From: an uncultured Mycoplasmatota bacterium
GTDB taxonomy: Bacteria > Bacillota_I > Bacilli_A > RF39 > UBA660
Assembly (NCBI GenBank): GCA_946407055.1
Contig: CAMJMP010000003.1
Location: 1-22,239, forward strand
Reading direction: 5' to 3'
Length of the DNA: 22,239 bases
The translations under genes were made by a program, and so were the position numbers. The first letter of the stretch is position 1, and each line of letters begins with the position of its first letter. This document shows, in pieces, positions 21,079 to 22,239 of this stretch. Below the pieces are notes generated by a model that had not been told where the DNA came from, ran no database searches, and saw only the letters and a list, made by a program, of their open reading frames with translations.

Positions 21079-22239
21079 TTATTTTCCATTAACGATATTA
21101 TATGTATCTCTAATAATCATTATTTCTTCATTAGTTGGAATTACATAAACTGGAATTGAAGATTTCTTAGTAGTAATTAAACCTTCATGTACTTCTTTAA
21201 ATCCAGCAATTGTATCATTAACTTTTTTATCTACTTCAATACCTAATGGTTTTAACTTAGTTAAAATAGCTTCTCTAGTTTCTGCTCCGTTTTCTAATAC
21301 ACCAGCAGTCATAACCATTGCATCTACTTTTCCATCTAATTCAATATAGTATTCTGCAATATATCTATCAATGATATCAACATACATATCTAAAGCTAAT
21401 TTAGCTCTTTCATCACCATTAGCAATTGCTTTTTCAACATCTCTATTATCATTGAATCCACAAATACCTAGTAAACCACTCTTCTTATTTAAATCATTTG
21501 TAATTTCAGAAATATCTTTTCCTGATTCTTTACAAACATATTCTAGAATAGATGGATCGATTGAACCACAACGAGTTCCCATCATTAAACCATCTAATGG
21601 AGTAAGTCCCATTGTTGTATCAAAACATTTACCGTCCTTTATACAACTTATTGAAGCACCACTACCAACATGGCAGATAATTAAATTAACATTATCTTTA
21701 CCTAACATCTTCTTCATAGTTTCAGTAATATACTTATGACTAGTTCCATGGAAACCATATTTTCTTACACCATATTTTTCATACCATTCATAAGGTACTG
21801 GATACATGTAATTTACTTTTGGCATAGTTTGATGGAATGCAGTATCAAATACTGCAACATTAGGAACCCCTGGTAAAGCTTTTCTCATAGCTTCAATACC
21901 AGCTAAGTTACCTGGATGATGTAATGGTCCTAACTTAGTTAAATCTTTGATATCTTGTACTACTTGATCATCAATTAATACTGAATCAGAATACTTTTCA
22001 CCACCATGTAAAACTCTATGTCCTACACCTTTAATTTCATCTAAACTTTTAACAGCTTTATGTTTTAAGATTTCATCTAACATAACATCAACTGCTTCAG
22101 TATGATTCTTTAAAAACTTTTCTCCTCTAATTTTTTCCCCATTGATTTTAGTATTCCAGAAAGAATCCTCAAAACCAATTTTTTCAATATAACCACTGAT
22201 TAATACTTTTTCTTCAGGCATTTCAAATAATTGAAATTT
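21079..22239 (-). CDS. ackA: Acetate kinase, N-terminus cut by window edge
   Basis: Acetate kinase makes ATP from acetyl phosphate in the acetate fermentation branch, and in reverse activates acetate. The visible 386 residues begin KFQLFEMPEEK. The first dozen or so residues, including the N-terminal phosphate loop (NAGSSS), lie beyond the window, giving a normal total near 400. Signatures are RVLHGGEKYSDSV, HHPGNLAGIEAM, VFDTAFHQTMP, YGFHGTSHKYI, TMGLTPLDGLMMGTRCGSIDP and GICGFNDNRDV. In the second phosphate loop the usual HLGNGAS reads HVGSGAS, an Asn-to-Ser change at a normally conserved place. The gene is followed by nrnA with no terminator between. No phosphotransacetylase is in view. 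Confidence 0.96.
   Translation of the reverse strand, partial: KFQLFEMPEEKVLISGYIEKIGFEDSFWNTKINGEKIRGEKFLKNHTEAVDVMLDEILKHKAVKSLDEIKGVGHRVLHGGEKYSDSVLIDDQVVQDIKDLTKLGPLHHPGNLAGIEAMRKALPGVPNVAVFDTAFHQTMPKVNYMYPVPYEWYEKYGVRKYGFHGTSHKYITETMKKMLGKDNVNLIICHVGSGASISCIKDGKCFDTTMGLTPLDGLMMGTRCGSIDPSILEYVCKESGKDISEITNDLNKKSGLLGICGFNDNRDVEKAIANGDERAKLALDMYVDIIDRYIAEYYIELDGKVDAMVMTAGVLENGAETREAILTKLKPLGIEVDKKVNDTIAGFKEVHEGLITTKKSSIPVYVIPTNEEIMIIRDTYNIVNGK

Noticed and set aside
21371..21739. 122-codon plus-strand frame inside ackA
   Set aside because: It is a shadow of the highly conserved ackA reading frame; the opposite-strand product has no recognisable features.
8938..22239. tRNA, rRNA, insertion sequences or transposases
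   Set aside because: I found no tRNA- or rRNA-like sequences, terminal inverted repeats or transposase motifs in the window.

Overview
The window is AT-rich DNA with the standard code (TGG for Trp, TGA as a stop). Its gene set is ackA, nrnA, recX, ftsK/spoIIIE and a prsA-like lipoprotein, with AAGGAGG-type ribosome sites and dense U-tract terminators. This suggests a low-GC Gram-positive, probably an uncultured, compact-genome member of the Bacilli (RF39 or Erysipelotrichales-like). The taxonomic guess is inference. Nearly everything is on the minus strand; the prsA-like gene at 13191-14210 is the only clear plus-strand gene.

Reading the minus strand in its own direction, from high to low coordinates: (1) 22239-19257 is housekeeping: ackA (cut by the window edge), nrnA, terminator, recX. 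(2) 19256-18664 holds a strong promoter, two related structured leaders each ending in an intrinsic terminator, and two small ORFs of 50 and 49 aa. (3) 18647-14242 is a possible resistance or detoxification operon: RimJ/L-type GNAT, nucleotidyltransferase, a second GNAT with clearly higher GC, then an ABC-2 exporter (ATPase plus two permeases). It ends at a terminator shared with prsA. (4) 14210-10814 holds the divergent prsA-like foldase and ftsK/spoIIIE. (5) 10767-9528 is a two-gene unit of an APH/kinase-fold protein and a Nudix hydrolase. (6) 9507-3388 is a peptide-sensing or detoxification style module. It has an ABC ATPase and a large FtsX-type permease behind a tandem AAGTGACA operator, then an OmpR-family regulator, a histidine kinase and an HExxH zincin-like protein. 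(7) 3332-1 holds small membrane and hypothetical proteins, a CDF metal exporter, a 29-aa DUF3789-like micropeptide and the start of a coiled-coil protein.

Two things deserve most attention. The first is the duplicated leader (19121-19213 and 18851-18912). Both copies carry CCTACACGAA, a 4-6 nt gap, CGGAGTCAC and a terminator, and they sit just upstream of the GNAT/nucleotidyltransferase/ABC genes. This looks like an attenuation system that I cannot match to a known riboswitch. The second is the two-component/ABC/zincin module, whose ABC promoter has an 11-bp-period direct repeat placed where an OmpR-family activator would bind. Several transcription units also share a compact design in which the U-tract of one terminator runs directly into the extended -10 of the next promoter.
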